Origin: Planctomycetaceae bacterium
GTDB lineage: Bacteria > Planctomycetota > Planctomycetia > Planctomycetales > Planctomycetaceae
NCBI GenBank assembly: GCA_020426085.1
Contig: JAGQQP010000046.1
Span: 1-13,897, forward strand
Reading direction: 5' to 3'
DNA: 13,897 bases
Below the pieces are notes generated by a model. It saw only the letters and a list, made by a program, of their open reading frames with translations, made no database searches and was not told where the DNA came from. The translations under genes were made by a program, and so were the position numbers. Each line of letters begins with the position of its first letter. Positions within the stretch are counted from its first letter, which is position 1. Positions 1-9,000 of this stretch are shown in pieces.

Positions 1-1437
1 CATGGGCACTTCCTGATCGAAACCGTCTCGGTAGCGAACTCGCCAGGGGTAGTCGATGATCAGAATCGAACGGCCATCGGGGTAGACATCACTGACGCGG
101 ACGATCAGGTCGGTATCACGGGCGGTGGACGAGAGAAAAATCTCCGCCTGGACCCGTCCGGTCCATTCGACTGGTTCCGTCAGCGGGTCCGTGGTGAAGG
201 TCAACACTTCGGACTGTTCTTCAAACGCGCGGGCGTCACGGGCTCCGGGGAACGACCGGCCGGGAATTTCCATGGGATGAAACGGATCGCTCTCGTAAGA
301 CGTCGAGGATTCCGCGGCGGTTGGGGCCGTTTTTTGCAGTTCCCCGCCCGCATGCAGATACATGGGAACAGGCTGAGACGTCGGCGGAAAGTCGTCCGCG
401 GTTCTCCAGACATTGCCGGGGGCATCTGGCTCTCCGACCGCGCCCATCACGTAATAACGGACGTTGGGCTCGTCCATGACTCCGTTGTCGACGCCCTTCA
501 AATGGTGATTGAACCACCGCGTCATATGCTCATGCTCCAGCCACTCCGCGTTCTCCGGATAGACGAGGTCTCCCACCCGATTCTCCTTGTTCAATCGCCC
601 ATGTAGCCAAGGGCCGATTAGCAGTTGTTGCTGCCCTCGAGAATTCGGACCGCCAAGCCGGTTCCGTCCCTGAAAGCTGGCGACCGATCCCTGGTTCATG
701 AAGTCATACCAACTTCCAATTGTGAAGCAGGGGACGTTCATCTTGTCGAAGTGCAACGTGCAGTCTTCGGCTTTCCAGTAATCGTCATAGTGCGGATGGG
801 CAAACCATTCGGCCATGAGGTCGTGATTGTCGTCGGGATTTCGGCAGACATCGGCCATCCCCAGGAATCGCTCGGGACGGGTCGTCCCGCCGATCCGGTA
901 GCCTTCTTGAAACAGACTCAATCCCGTGTCCGTCATATACTGGCAAACAAGATGGGGCGGCTGCGTCACCGCAAGGTAGTTCTGTGCGTATCCGCCTTGC
1001 GAACTTCCGAAGGTTCCCACTTTCCCGGTGCACCAGTCCTGAGTTGCGAGCCACTCGCAGGCATCGTACCCATCTCGAAGCTCTCCCCATTGCATTGCCC
1101 GGTAGCCGACCCATTTTCCCTCCGAAAGGTGTGTTCCCCGGTAATTGACGAGGGCCACGACAAACCCTTCCGCTGCCAGTTTCGCCGCGGCTTCTCGGGT
1201 CGAGCGTCCGCGGAGGCCGCCGTAGCGTTGTTCGAAAACCGCCGGCCAGGGGCCGTCTCCCTCGGGAAAGTACAAATACGCCGATAATCGTTTCCCATCC
1301 CGCATTGGGATCATCTCATGGCGTTCAGTCGTCCCGTGCAGTTCGAGGTCCTCAGCGTTTCCCGACTGCGCATGTAGCGGCGTCTGACTGAAGAGAACGG
1401 CAACGAGCGACAGTCCAATGAATTCCGCCAGCTTCAT
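1..1437 (-). CDS. CocE/NonD family (peptidase S15-like) secreted serine hydrolase, 3' end cut by window edge
   Basis: The gene begins at ATG 1437 and is open to base 1, giving 479 codons; the C-terminus lies outside the window. Residues 1-23 look like a Sec signal peptide (short MK start, hydrophobic core, LHA before QS), so the enzyme probably acts in the periplasm or outside. The alpha/beta-hydrolase fold carries the complete CocE-type triad: Ser146 in the elbow GSSQGG, Asp245 in GSWYDF and His279 in GPWLHG. The stretch MIPMRDGKRL (42-51) is the usual start of the S15 domain. Residues from about 350 on belong to the C-terminal jelly-roll domain. The family includes cocaine esterase, glutaryl-7-ACA acylase and X-Pro dipeptidyl peptidase, so the substrate is open: an ester or amide. 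It is divergent from the oxidoreductase at 1722. I see no clear Shine-Dalgarno. GC content is high compared with genes right of 3960. The family and triad are firm; the substrate is unknown. Confidence 0.93.
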   Translation of the reverse strand, partial: MKLAEFIGLSLVAVLFSQTPLHAQSGNAEDLELHGTTERHEMIPMRDGKRLSAYLYFPEGDGPWPAVFEQRYGGLRGRSTREAAAKLAAEGFVVALVNYRGTHLSEGKWVGYRAMQWGELRDGYDACEWLATQDWCTGKVGTFGSSQGGYAQNYLAVTQPPHLVCQYMTDTGLSLFQEGYRIGGTTRPERFLGMADVCRNPDDNHDLMAEWFAHPHYDDYWKAEDCTLHFDKMNVPCFTIGSWYDFMNQGSVASFQGRNRLGGPNSRGQQQLLIGPWLHGRLNKENRVGDLVYPENAEWLEHEHMTRWFNHHLKGVDNGVMDEPNVRYYVMGAVGEPDAPGNVWRTADDFPPTSQPVPMYLHAGGELQKTAPTAAESSTSYESDPFHPMEIPGRSFPGARDARAFEEQSEVLTFTTDPLTEPVEWTGRVQAEIFLSSTARDTDLIVRVSDVYPDGRSILIIDYPWRVRYRDGFDQEVPM

Positions 1438-1519
1438 GAGTGGATCCAGTCCGGAGAAGACAACGACCGGGGACGAATGTTTGTCGGTGCCATAGTTGCT
1501 TGTATCGCGAAGCACGGCA

Positions 1520-1647
1520 AGCATGCCATCCCTTATATCAGTATGCCCCCGCCCGGTGCTACTGATCGACTTATCCGCCAGTTCAAGCGTTGCAGAGAAA
1601 ACCGAAAAGTGTGGCATGCTCACATCCCGAAGTAGGGAGGGCATGCT
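1520..1647. repeat. Three GGCATGCT words and a small hairpin in the divergent intergenic region
   Basis: The 284 bases between the two divergent genes (1438-1721) contain the word GGCATGCT three times: inverted at 1520-1527, and direct at 1613-1620 and 1640-1647. The last two are followed by CACATCCC and AACATGACCCC, so they form a loose direct repeat 27 bases apart. Between them TCCC (1625-1628) and GGGA (1635-1638) can pair around a 6-base loop, and the palindromic GCATGC cores outside could extend the stem imperfectly. A further 5-base stem, CCTGC/GCAGG, lies at 1671-1688. This could be a binding site for a regulator of both genes, or one copy of a dispersed REP-like repeat. I found no convincing -35/-10 pair here. 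Confidence 0.5.
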
Positions 1648-1721
1648 AACATGACCCCTGGCAAGTTTGCCCTGCTTCGCGATGCAGGCATGGCACCACA
1701 CCATCTTCACTCGGCACCTTG

Positions 1722-3950
1722 ATGTCGATCCATTCCCACATGATTTCGATTTGGCAGATGATCAAACAACCCAAACACGGCGGCGGATGGCAGGCGATCC
1801 GTTACAGTTTGAAACTGGCGCAAAAGGTCGGCTGGCTCAAGATGTGGCGGGCGATGCGGGCAAAGAACACCTGCAAAACCTGCGCGGTCGGCATGGGAGG
1901 CCAACTGGGCGGGATGGTCAACGAGGGAGGCCATTTCCCGGAGGTCTGCAAAAAGTCCTTCCAGGCGATGGCGTCCGACATGCAGGACGCCATCCCGGAG
2001 TCGTTTTTCAAGCAGTACACGCTCGCGCAGCTACGGGCGATGACGCCCCGTCAATTGGAGCATGCCGGGCGGCTGGTCACTCCGCTCCTCATTCGCAAAG
2101 GAGAGACCCACTACAGACCCATCTCCTGGGACGAGGCGATTGAGAAGTCGGTTGCCGCGATGAAACAGGCCGGGCCGGAACGGTCCTTCTTTTATGCCAG
2201 CGGCCGGGCCTCGAACGAAGCCGGGTTTCTGCTGCAACTGATGTCGCGGTTGTTCGGCACGAACTACGTCAATAACTGCTCGTACTATTGCCATCAGGCC
2301 AGTGGCGTCGGCTTGGGAATGAGTATTGGCACGGGAGCGGGCACGGTCCGTCTCGACGACCTCAAGGCGACGGATTTGTACATTCTGATCGGGGCGAACC
2401 CTTCGTCGAACCATCCCCGCCTGCTCCGCACGCTGATGGAAATCCGCCGCCGGGGTGGAAAAATCATTGTGATCAACCCGCTCAAAGAGACCGGCCTCGT
2501 CAACTTTCGCGTTCCCAGCGATGTCCGCAGCATGCTTTTCGGCAGCGAGATCGCCAGCACCTATGTGCAGCCGCACATCGGAGGGGACCTCGCGCTGCTG
2601 ACTGGCATCGCGAAGGTGATCCTGTCCCGCAATGCTCAGGACGCGGAGTTTATCAGCAATTGCACGGAAAACTTCGACGAGTTTCGGGCCAGCGTGGAAG
2701 GCACGGACTGGGACGACATCGAACGCCGCAGCGGAGTGACGCGCGAGACGATTGAAGGCATCACGGATCAATACCTCGCAGCGAAGAACGTCGTAATCGG
2801 CTGGTGTATGGGAATCACCCATCACCTGAACGGCACTCAGAACGTCCAGATGATCGCCAACGTCGCCTTGCTTCGGGGAATGGTCGGCCGTCAGAACGCC
2901 GGGCTGATGCCGATCCGTGGACATAGCAACGTTCAGGGACTCGGCTCTGTTGGTGTCACGCCGGCCCTGAAACAGGCGATGCTCGAAAGGTACGAGGAGC
3001 GATTGGGAATCCAAGTCCCCCAGTCTCCCGGTTACGACACGATGGCCTGCATGGATGCCGCCCATCGCCAGGAAATGGACTTCGGCTTCTGCCTCGGCGG
3101 CAATCTCTACGGCAGCAACCCCGCCACTCAGTACGCTCAAGAAGCCTTCCAGAACCTTAAAACTGTTCTCTATCTGTCAACGACGCTCAACACCGGCCAT
3201 GCCTGGGGACTCGGGGAGGAAACGATCATTCTGCCGGTCCTGCCACGCGATGAGGAAACGCAAAGCACGACGCAGGAATCGATGTTCAGTTACGTTCGCC
3301 TCAGCGATGGCGGCAAACCCCGACTCGAAGGCCCGCGCAGCGAGGTCTCCGTGCTGTGTGAGATTGGCCGACGCTTGTTCGGAAATGAGACGTCCGTCGA
3401 CTGGACCGAACTGGAGAGCCACCAAGCGGTTCGCGAGCTGATTGCCGACATGATCCCCTGGTACGAGGGACTCCGGGACATCGATAGAGACAAGAAGGAA
3501 TTCCACGTCCCTGGGCGTGCCGTTCGCGACCACAAATTTCCGACGCCGTCCGGCAAAGCCAAGTTCCACGCGGTCACCTTCCCCGAGGACTCCGCGACCG
3601 ATGGCCAGCTTCGCTTGATGACCATGCGGTCCGAAGGCCAGTTCAACAGTGTCGTCTACGATGATGAAGACATCTACCGCGGCCAGGAACGCCGTGATGT
3701 GATTCTGATGAACAAAGCCGACATTGATCGCCTGGGTCTCAAACCGGATCAGCGGGTCAAAGTGAAGAGCGAAGCAGGGGAGATGCCTTACATTCTGGTA
3801 CGCGCATTCGATATCCGCGCCGGCAATGCCCTGATGTATTACCCGGAAGCCAATATTCTCGTCCCGCACACCGTCGATCCGCTCTCGAAAACCCCCGGTT
3901 TCAAATCAACACGGGTGAAACTGGAAGTGGAAGATGTGGTAAGCTCTTGA
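1722..3950 (+). CDS. FdhF/YdeP family molybdopterin oxidoreductase (formate dehydrogenase alpha-like)
   Basis: This 742-residue protein is a molybdopterin-guanine-dinucleotide oxidoreductase of the FdhF/YdeP type. Residue numbers count from ATG 1722. N-terminal cysteines C51, C54 (CKTC) and C76 (EVCKKS) sit where FdhF binds its [4Fe-4S] cluster, but the third cysteine of CxxCxxxC is missing, as in YdeP-like proteins. Cys190 in NCSYYCHQ aligns with the Mo-binding selenocysteine/cysteine of formate dehydrogenase (pattern C-x3-U-H). GANPSSNHP (224-232) and RGHSNVQG (399-406) are cofactor-binding motifs; the second is typical of the YdeP branch. Residues about 627-740 form the C-terminal molydopterin-binding domain. 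There is no Tat signal, so it should be cytoplasmic. Substrate is unknown; E. coli YdeP is linked to acid resistance. No fdhD, electron-transfer subunit or cofactor gene is nearby. The start is unsure: TTG 1719 and ATG 1740 or 1758 are also in frame, none with a clear Shine-Dalgarno; an in-frame stop at 1647 limits extension. Confidence 0.92.
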   Translation: MSIHSHMISIWQMIKQPKHGGGWQAIRYSLKLAQKVGWLKMWRAMRAKNTCKTCAVGMGGQLGGMVNEGGHFPEVCKKSFQAMASDMQDAIPESFFKQYTLAQLRAMTPRQLEHAGRLVTPLLIRKGETHYRPISWDEAIEKSVAAMKQAGPERSFFYASGRASNEAGFLLQLMSRLFGTNYVNNCSYYCHQASGVGLGMSIGTGAGTVRLDDLKATDLYILIGANPSSNHPRLLRTLMEIRRRGGKIIVINPLKETGLVNFRVPSDVRSMLFGSEIASTYVQPHIGGDLALLTGIAKVILSRNAQDAEFISNCTENFDEFRASVEGTDWDDIERRSGVTRETIEGITDQYLAAKNVVIGWCMGITHHLNGTQNVQMIANVALLRGMVGRQNAGLMPIRGHSNVQGLGSVGVTPALKQAMLERYEERLGIQVPQSPGYDTMACMDAAHRQEMDFGFCLGGNLYGSNPATQYAQEAFQNLKTVLYLSTTLNTGHAWGLGEETIILPVLPRDEETQSTTQESMFSYVRLSDGGKPRLEGPRSEVSVLCEIGRRLFGNETSVDWTELESHQAVRELIADMIPWYEGLRDIDRDKKEFHVPGRAVRDHKFPTPSGKAKFHAVTFPEDSATDGQLRLMTMRSEGQFNSVVYDDEDIYRGQERRDVILMNKADIDRLGLKPDQRVKVKSEAGEMPYILVRAFDIRAGNALMYYPEANILVPHTVDPLSKTPGFKSTRVKLEVEDVVSS

Positions 3951-3963
3951 GATACTCGTTCAA

Positions 3964-4662
3964 CTAGGTCCACGCCAATTCTCCCGGCAGTTTGGCAGCA
4001 CAATATACCACATGCAGTACGCGACGTCTTTTTGGCAACTGTGAACTGCGGGACCGATGTACCAGCAGGGGGTTCATCAGCAGCACTTCGCCAACATCGA
4101 CCGAGCAGAGTCGAAACGCGCGTTCGGAAATCAAGGAGACGTCCTCTTCTGAGAGCCTCCTGCGATGACTCCTTGGGACCACCTCCAGTGCGCCATTCTC
4201 ACCAGGGCATTCATCCAGATGCACACGCACCGCCAGCATCTGCCGAAAGACCTCCTCCGGCGGCTCAACATATTGTTGTCCCGCTTTGATCGACCAGTTC
4301 GTCCAGCCGGGCGCTTCGGTTCGTCCCTGAATCGGAGTCTGCAGATCCTGATGTGGCGGCACAAACCAGTTTGCACCGGGTTGCTTGTCAAACAGTGTTG
4401 CACTCACCAGTGTCGCCGGTTGTCCCAGCGTATCACAAGCTATTTGTCTGAGTTCCCCTGCTTCAATCAGCGTCCGCAAGCCAGGTAATACCAGGTGGGC
4501 ATTCCGGATCGCATAACGGGCACCGCTGCGCCGCTGTCGAAAACTTTCGTCACTGGCAGAATCCAATACGTCCTCTATCTGCAGCAGCGCATCCCGGGAC
4601 AGTGGCGCTGGTAGAATCTGATACCCCTCACGGGCGATAGCAACGGTGGAACTCAACGACAT
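3964..4662 (-). CDS. Phytanoyl-CoA dioxygenase (PhyH) family Fe(II)/2-oxoglutarate oxygenase
   Basis: The 232-residue product has the iron-binding facial triad of the PhyH family: HQD with His104 and Asp106, and a distal His202 in LLVHRS, followed by basic residues (KRRR) that would hold 2-oxoglutarate. PRSHRR at about 163-168 is a motif also usual in this family. There is no signal peptide or membrane segment, so a cytosolic hydroxylase is likely. Its substrate cannot be told; members act on acyl-CoAs, small metabolites, osmolytes and antibiotics. I chose ATG 4662; the frame extends to TTG 4710 (248 residues), but the extra residues are not hydrolase-like and precede a methionine followed directly by typical sequence. 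A GAGGGA lies immediately before the ATG, too close for an ideal ribosome site. The gene follows tam and a small membrane protein in the same direction and ends 13 bases from the stop of the convergent oxidoreductase. Confidence 0.85.
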   Translation of the reverse strand: MSLSSTVAIAREGYQILPAPLSRDALLQIEDVLDSASDESFRQRRSGARYAIRNAHLVLPGLRTLIEAGELRQIACDTLGQPATLVSATLFDKQPGANWFVPPHQDLQTPIQGRTEAPGWTNWSIKAGQQYVEPPEEVFRQMLAVRVHLDECPGENGALEVVPRSHRRRLSEEDVSLISERAFRLCSVDVGEVLLMNPLLVHRSRSSQLPKRRRVLHVVYCAAKLPGELAWT

Positions 4663-4763
4663 TCCCTCAGTCTCATCTGGAGTGATACATTTCCAAAACA
4701 GTTTTCTCAAACAGGAATGTTATCAGCCAGGGAGGTTTGTTCAAGTCCAGCTCGTAACACTGT

Positions 4764-5114
4764 TTATAACTGTTCTGAACGTTCATCAATTCGCAGACTG
4801 GTCGCAGGCAGATACAGGGCTGCAATGAGAGACAGGGGGATGAGAAAGAAACTGACCATCAGTGCCACCAGCAGATAGGTCAGCAGGATCAGGCTCGAAT
4901 AATGATTCGTATTATACAGCCCGAAATTGTAAAACAGCCCCACCAGATAACTCAGTCCGAAACAGCCAAATATCATTCCGGTCAGACAATACGAGCCGGC
5001 TTTCAACCCCAGCCGCGACAGACATTGGCTCCCCGTGCCCCACAGGCAGAGCAGCACCAGAAATATTCCATACACCATTCCACTCACCACACAGATTCCC
5101 TGAAAGAAATTCAT
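4764..5114 (-). CDS. Small hypothetical membrane protein, about three transmembrane helices
   Basis: The 116-residue product is not of a family I recognise. It has hydrophobic segments at about residues 7-26, 41-62 and 73-103; the last may be one long or two short helices. The C-terminal 13 residues (LRIDERSEQL and just before) are polar and charged. There are several cysteines and glycines in the first two helices. It starts 23 bases after the tam stop codon, so the two are likely cotranscribed, but no Shine-Dalgarno is visible. About 100 bases without a gene separate it from the PhyH-family gene. It is probably real: the hydrophobic pattern is regular, the frame is intact, and the position in a tight minus-strand run fits. 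An integral membrane role is inferred from composition only. Confidence 0.65.
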   Translation of the reverse strand: MNFFQGICVVSGMVYGIFLVLLCLWGTGSQCLSRLGLKAGSYCLTGMIFGCFGLSYLVGLFYNFGLYNTNHYSSLILLTYLLVALMVSFFLIPLSLIAALYLPATSLRIDERSEQL

Positions 5115-5137
5115 AAACGAGACAAGATCAACGAAAC

Positions 5138-5908
5138 TCAGCGATACGCCACAATAAGCAGCCGTCGAAAGGGAAACAGCACTTTCCCGTTTTTCTGAAT
5201 CGGATAGGCGGCTCGGTACCGTTCCAGCAGTGCGGCTTCGAAACGGGCGCGCTCCCGATCATCTGGTATCGCTTCCAGATAGGGTCTGAGTCCCGTCCCC
5301 CGGAACCATTCCAGAATCGCCTCCACATTCTCCATCACATGAATGTACTCGGTCTCCCAGAGATCCAGTTCGGAAATCAGTGGCGCTAACAGATCGTAAT
5401 AGAACGACCGCGATTCAGATCCCAGCGCCTGCCGGGCACCTGCCGTCTGCTCATACCACTCCGGCAGCGTAGAGAGTTCCTTGACGTGGTAGTGCAGGGG
5501 AGAGTCGTAATGCATTGGCATTTGAACGGCCAGCACTCCTCCCGGTTCCAGAAAACGCATCAGCCGGGGAAAGATGGTTTCATGGTCCGGCACCCACTGT
5601 AGCACCGCGTTCGAAAACAGCAGATCATACTGCGTTTCGGGTTCCCAACTGCTAATGTCTGCCTGAAACCAGTGTATGTCAGGTCGTGATTCCCGCGCGG
5701 TTTCCAGCATCTCAGCCGAACTGTCCAGTCCGCTGAGTTCCGCTTCAGGGAAACGCTGTGCCAGCACCGCGGTACTGTTCCCCGGACCACAGCCCACATC
5801 CACAATCCGTCGGGGGGATTCCAACCGCACCCGTGCCGCCAGATCAATGGCAGGCTGTGTCCGTTCACGCTGAAATTTCAAATACTGATCTGCATCCCAG
5901 ACAGGCAT
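5138..5908 (-). CDS. tam: trans-aconitate 2-methyltransferase
   Basis: The 256-residue product methylates trans-aconitate using S-adenosylmethionine, a cytosolic detoxification of an inhibitor of aconitase in the TCA cycle. Length matches E. coli Tam (about 252). The class I SAM fold is clear: motif I is VDVGCGPGNST (residues about 36-46), the acidic end of strand 2 is in GLDSSAEML, and the family signature follows as NAVLQWVPDH and GGVLAVQMP. The N-terminal WDADQYLKFQRERTQPA is also Tam-typical. The frame continues upstream to TTG 5962 (274 residues), but the family normally starts near this methionine, and a promoter-like pair overlaps the extension, so ATG 5908 is preferred. No strong Shine-Dalgarno precedes it. 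It leads a likely operon with the small membrane protein and perhaps the PhyH-family gene. Related SAM methyltransferases with other substrates cannot be fully excluded. Confidence 0.88.
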   Translation of the reverse strand: MPVWDADQYLKFQRERTQPAIDLAARVRLESPRRIVDVGCGPGNSTAVLAQRFPEAELSGLDSSAEMLETARESRPDIHWFQADISSWEPETQYDLLFSNAVLQWVPDHETIFPRLMRFLEPGGVLAVQMPMHYDSPLHYHVKELSTLPEWYEQTAGARQALGSESRSFYYDLLAPLISELDLWETEYIHVMENVEAILEWFRGTGLRPYLEAIPDDRERARFEAALLERYRAAYPIQKNGKVLFPFRRLLIVAYR

Positions 5909-5933
5909 GTATGTACTTTCTAAACCGACAAGA

Positions 5934-5962
5934 CTTTTATTGCGCTGATCCAACAGTTGCAA
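5934..5962 (-). promoter_or_regulatory. Candidate sigma70-type promoter for tam
   Basis: Reading the minus strand, TTGCAA (bases 5962-5957) and TAAAAG (5939-5934) are separated by 17 bases. Each matches four of six consensus positions. Transcription would start near 5926, about 18 bases before the preferred ATG at 5908. This would exclude the longer TTG-start form of tam. Consensus strength is modest and planctomycete promoters are poorly defined, so this is only a candidate. Confidence 0.3.
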
Positions 5963-6036
5963 TTGTGACAGCTTCAGGACAACAGGAAATCACGGCAGGT
6001 TCACTCATAGCGGAATTGGAAAGCGGAATAATTACT

Positions 6037-6061
6037 CTGAATGATTTGCGAGTTCATTCAG
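6037..6061 (-). terminator. Hairpin overlapping the sensor kinase stop codon, possible weak terminator
   Basis: CTGAATGA (6037-6044) and TCATTCAG (6054-6061) form a perfect 8-base inverted repeat with a 9-base loop. On the minus strand the stop codon TGA of the kinase lies in the first arm. The bases that follow are AT-rich (AGTAATTATT) but not a T-run, and the stem is low in GC, so it would be a weak intrinsic terminator at best. It may instead stabilise the 3' end or be chance. Confidence 0.3.
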
Positions 6062-9000
6062 TGTTCATCTCCCAGTACTTTCCGAATTTTTTGAGCCAGA
6101 AGACCAATTTGTGCTGGTTTTTGGATCAATTCGAACTCATCAACATATTCCGGAATATCACCTGTCATACCTGATAAAAGAATGACTTTCAGATCTGGAT
6201 CGAATTCCACTAACTGTTTTGCCAGTTGCTGTCCATTCATTTCGGGCATGTTAAAATCGGTTAATAACAGTGAGATTTTCCCGTTGTGAGATCGGGCTGC
6301 CCGAATCGCCTGATGCGGTCCCAACGCCTTGATAACCGAGTATCCTAATTTTTCCAATAACGCTGACACAACAATTAGAACTGATTCCTCATTATCGCAG
6401 ACAAGTAAAGTTTCGGAACCGCCGATGATCGGATCATGCGAAGCAGCGGTAGCGTTTGCATGGGTCTCTACAGTCTTGCCTTGCTCCTGGGGGAGATAGA
6501 TTCTGAATTCTGTTCCTTCTCCCAGATGACTCTCCACAGAAATGAATCCACCATTATTGGAAATATCTCTGAAGACAGTGGAAAGACCAAGTCCGGTTCC
6601 CATTTCTGCAGGCTTGGTCGTGAAAAATGGTTCAAAAATCTGCTCTACTGTTTCTGCGGACATCCCGCAACCATTATCAATCACAGAGATCTGAGAATAG
6701 GAACCGGGAATGGTAACATACTCCCTCACAGGCTGGTCTTCTGTGAAGAGGACATTCTGAGTGCGGATCGACAAAGTCCCTCCCTCAGGCATCGCGTCGC
6801 GTGCATTGACAACCAGATTCATTAAAGCCTGTTCAAGTTCAGCTTCGTCTGCCCAGGCAGGCTTTGTATTCGATTCCAGGTCAAGTTGAAGTTTGATGCC
6901 TTCCCCCAGAATTCGCTGATACATTTTCTGATGAGATTCGAACAATGTTTTCAGATTAATCCAGGATGGATTGGGTTCTTTCTTCCGTCCAAAAGACAAC
7001 ATCTGCTTTATCAGTTCGGTGGCCCGCTCACCAGAATTCTTAATTTCCTCTAATGGTCCTCGATACTCTTCGGGTAGCTCGTTTTCCTCCGTCAGCAATA
7101 ACAGTTCCGCATTCATGTTAATTCCCACGAGAATATTATTGAACTCGTGCGCCACTTCGGCAGCCAGTTGCCCCATGGCTTTCATTTTCTCACCATGTTG
7201 CAGTTGAATCTGCAGCTGCCTGTTCAATTCCCTGGCATGTTTCTGTTCGGTAAGATCCTTAAACATGACTAGCAATAATGGTTCCCCGGTTGTCTGGATT
7301 GAACAGGCATAGCATTGGATAGAGCGTATCTCACCACCTTTGGCTTGAAGTAGCGTTTCCTGATCATAAACCATCCCTTCCTTACGCGCAATCCCGACGA
7401 TTTCCTGCCAGTGTACGCTATCAGCAAATAAATTGAGTTCATGAATCGTTTTTCCCAGGATCTCTTCGCGTGCATATTGCGTTGTAATCAGAAAAGACTC
7501 ATTCACATCCATTAATTGCTCTGTATTGAAATTGATGATCACCTTGCCCAGAGGATTCAGATGAAATATCCTGGAAAAACGTTCTTCGGAAACCTGCAGG
7601 GCCTGTTCGTTTTTTACACGAATCATCTCATTCCGACAGGCCTTGATTAAGGTCCCGCCGGTGATCAGCAGAGGCTTTAAAAATTCGACATATTGCTCAC
7701 TGTACCCTGCTGAACGATTCGCAATAACCGCCACACCTGCCAGATTTCCTTGTGAGTAAATCGGCAAGCCGAGACATGATTTCAATTCTTTACCAAATAG
7801 ATCTTGAGCCATACTGCAAAGTCGTGGTTCTTCACCGGGCTGACAGGAGATGACCGCTTCTCTACTTTTCACAATCTGGTCAAAAAAGGATTCCAGAAGA
7901 TCTGATCCCAATATCTCTGAAAGTGGGCCTGTTTCAAATCCCGGTAATCCAACTTTTGCAGATCTGCTTTTACTGGCTCGAATCACAAAACTGGGAGAAC
8001 CTGATTCCACTCCCTGGACTTCAGCAATGAATCCAAACTCGCTGTCTGAAGTATTTAAGATGGTCAATAACAGATCTTCAAATACCTGACTGGAATCCGA
8101 ATCAACAATGTATTTCTCCAGCAAAATTCGAATGGATTCAATCAAATGAAATGATGCTCGCAACTCCTCTTCATACAAGACCTGCCGGGTAATATCAGTA
8201 CGAACTCCGGCAATCCCGCCTCCTGCCGTTTTTTGTTCGGAGATCAGTAACCAGCGTCCGTTTCCCAGTTTTTGACGATAGCTCCGCTTTGGATTCTGAT
8301 GCTGTTTTACTCGCTCCTGGACCCACTCTTCTTCTCTACCGACAGCATCTGCAACCTGCCCTCTGTGAGCGGAGATTCGGATATGATCTTCAAATCGTTG
8401 GCCGGGAACCAGGAGGTCTGCACTTTCCTGGTAGAATTCCCGGTACTTGGAATTACACAACACCAGACGGTCATCCGCGTCATATAATGCAAAGCCTTCC
8501 GTCAGAGATTCAATCGCCTCTGTCAACTGGATGCGGAGCTGGTGTGATTGCTGTTCGCTTTTCACCAGGTTTTCTTCAACCCTCGCGTGTTCGATTGCAA
8601 TCGCTGCCAGATACACTGCCTGATCGATGAGTTGCAGATGAAATTCACTTGGTTTACAGGGTTTATTGTAGTAGATGGCAAAAGTACCCAGAACGTCTCC
8701 GGTCGATGAACGAATCGGCGTTGACCAGCAGGCGCGCAGATCATAGATCAGTGCCAGATCTTTGAATTCAACCCATAATGGATCGTTAGCAATATCTGTG
8801 ACAACAACCTGTTGATTTCTGAAAGCAGCTGTACCACACGTCCCCTTGTTGGGGCCGATTTCTGTGCCATCAATACTCCGAATGTAGTCTTGAGGTAAAT
8901 TAGGTGCGGCACCATGTCGAAGCCGGTTCTCATCATCCAGCAAAAGAATAGAACAGATCATCTCTTTGCTGTTTGCTTCGAGATATTCTACCAGGGTATT

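Noticed and set aside
625..1287. 220-codon open frame on the plus strand
   Set aside because: Antisense to the hydrolase, whose catalytic triad is coded in the other frame; the translation is not protein-like.
1671..1688. CCTGC/GCAGG stem as an attenuator or riboswitch before the oxidoreductase
   Set aside because: Only five base pairs with no T-run and no conserved aptamer sequence; too weak to call.
2031..3140. 369-codon open frame on the minus strand
   Set aside because: It lies wholly opposite the oxidoreductase, whose motifs are intact. High GC makes long antisense frames by chance, and the translation shows no domain.
3177..3869. 230-codon open frame on the minus strand
   Set aside because: Antisense to the C-terminal part of the oxidoreductase, with no recognisable motif or ribosome site.
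5909..5962. Longer tam starting at TTG 5962
   Set aside because: The family starts close to the methionine at 5908, and a promoter-like pair overlaps the extension.
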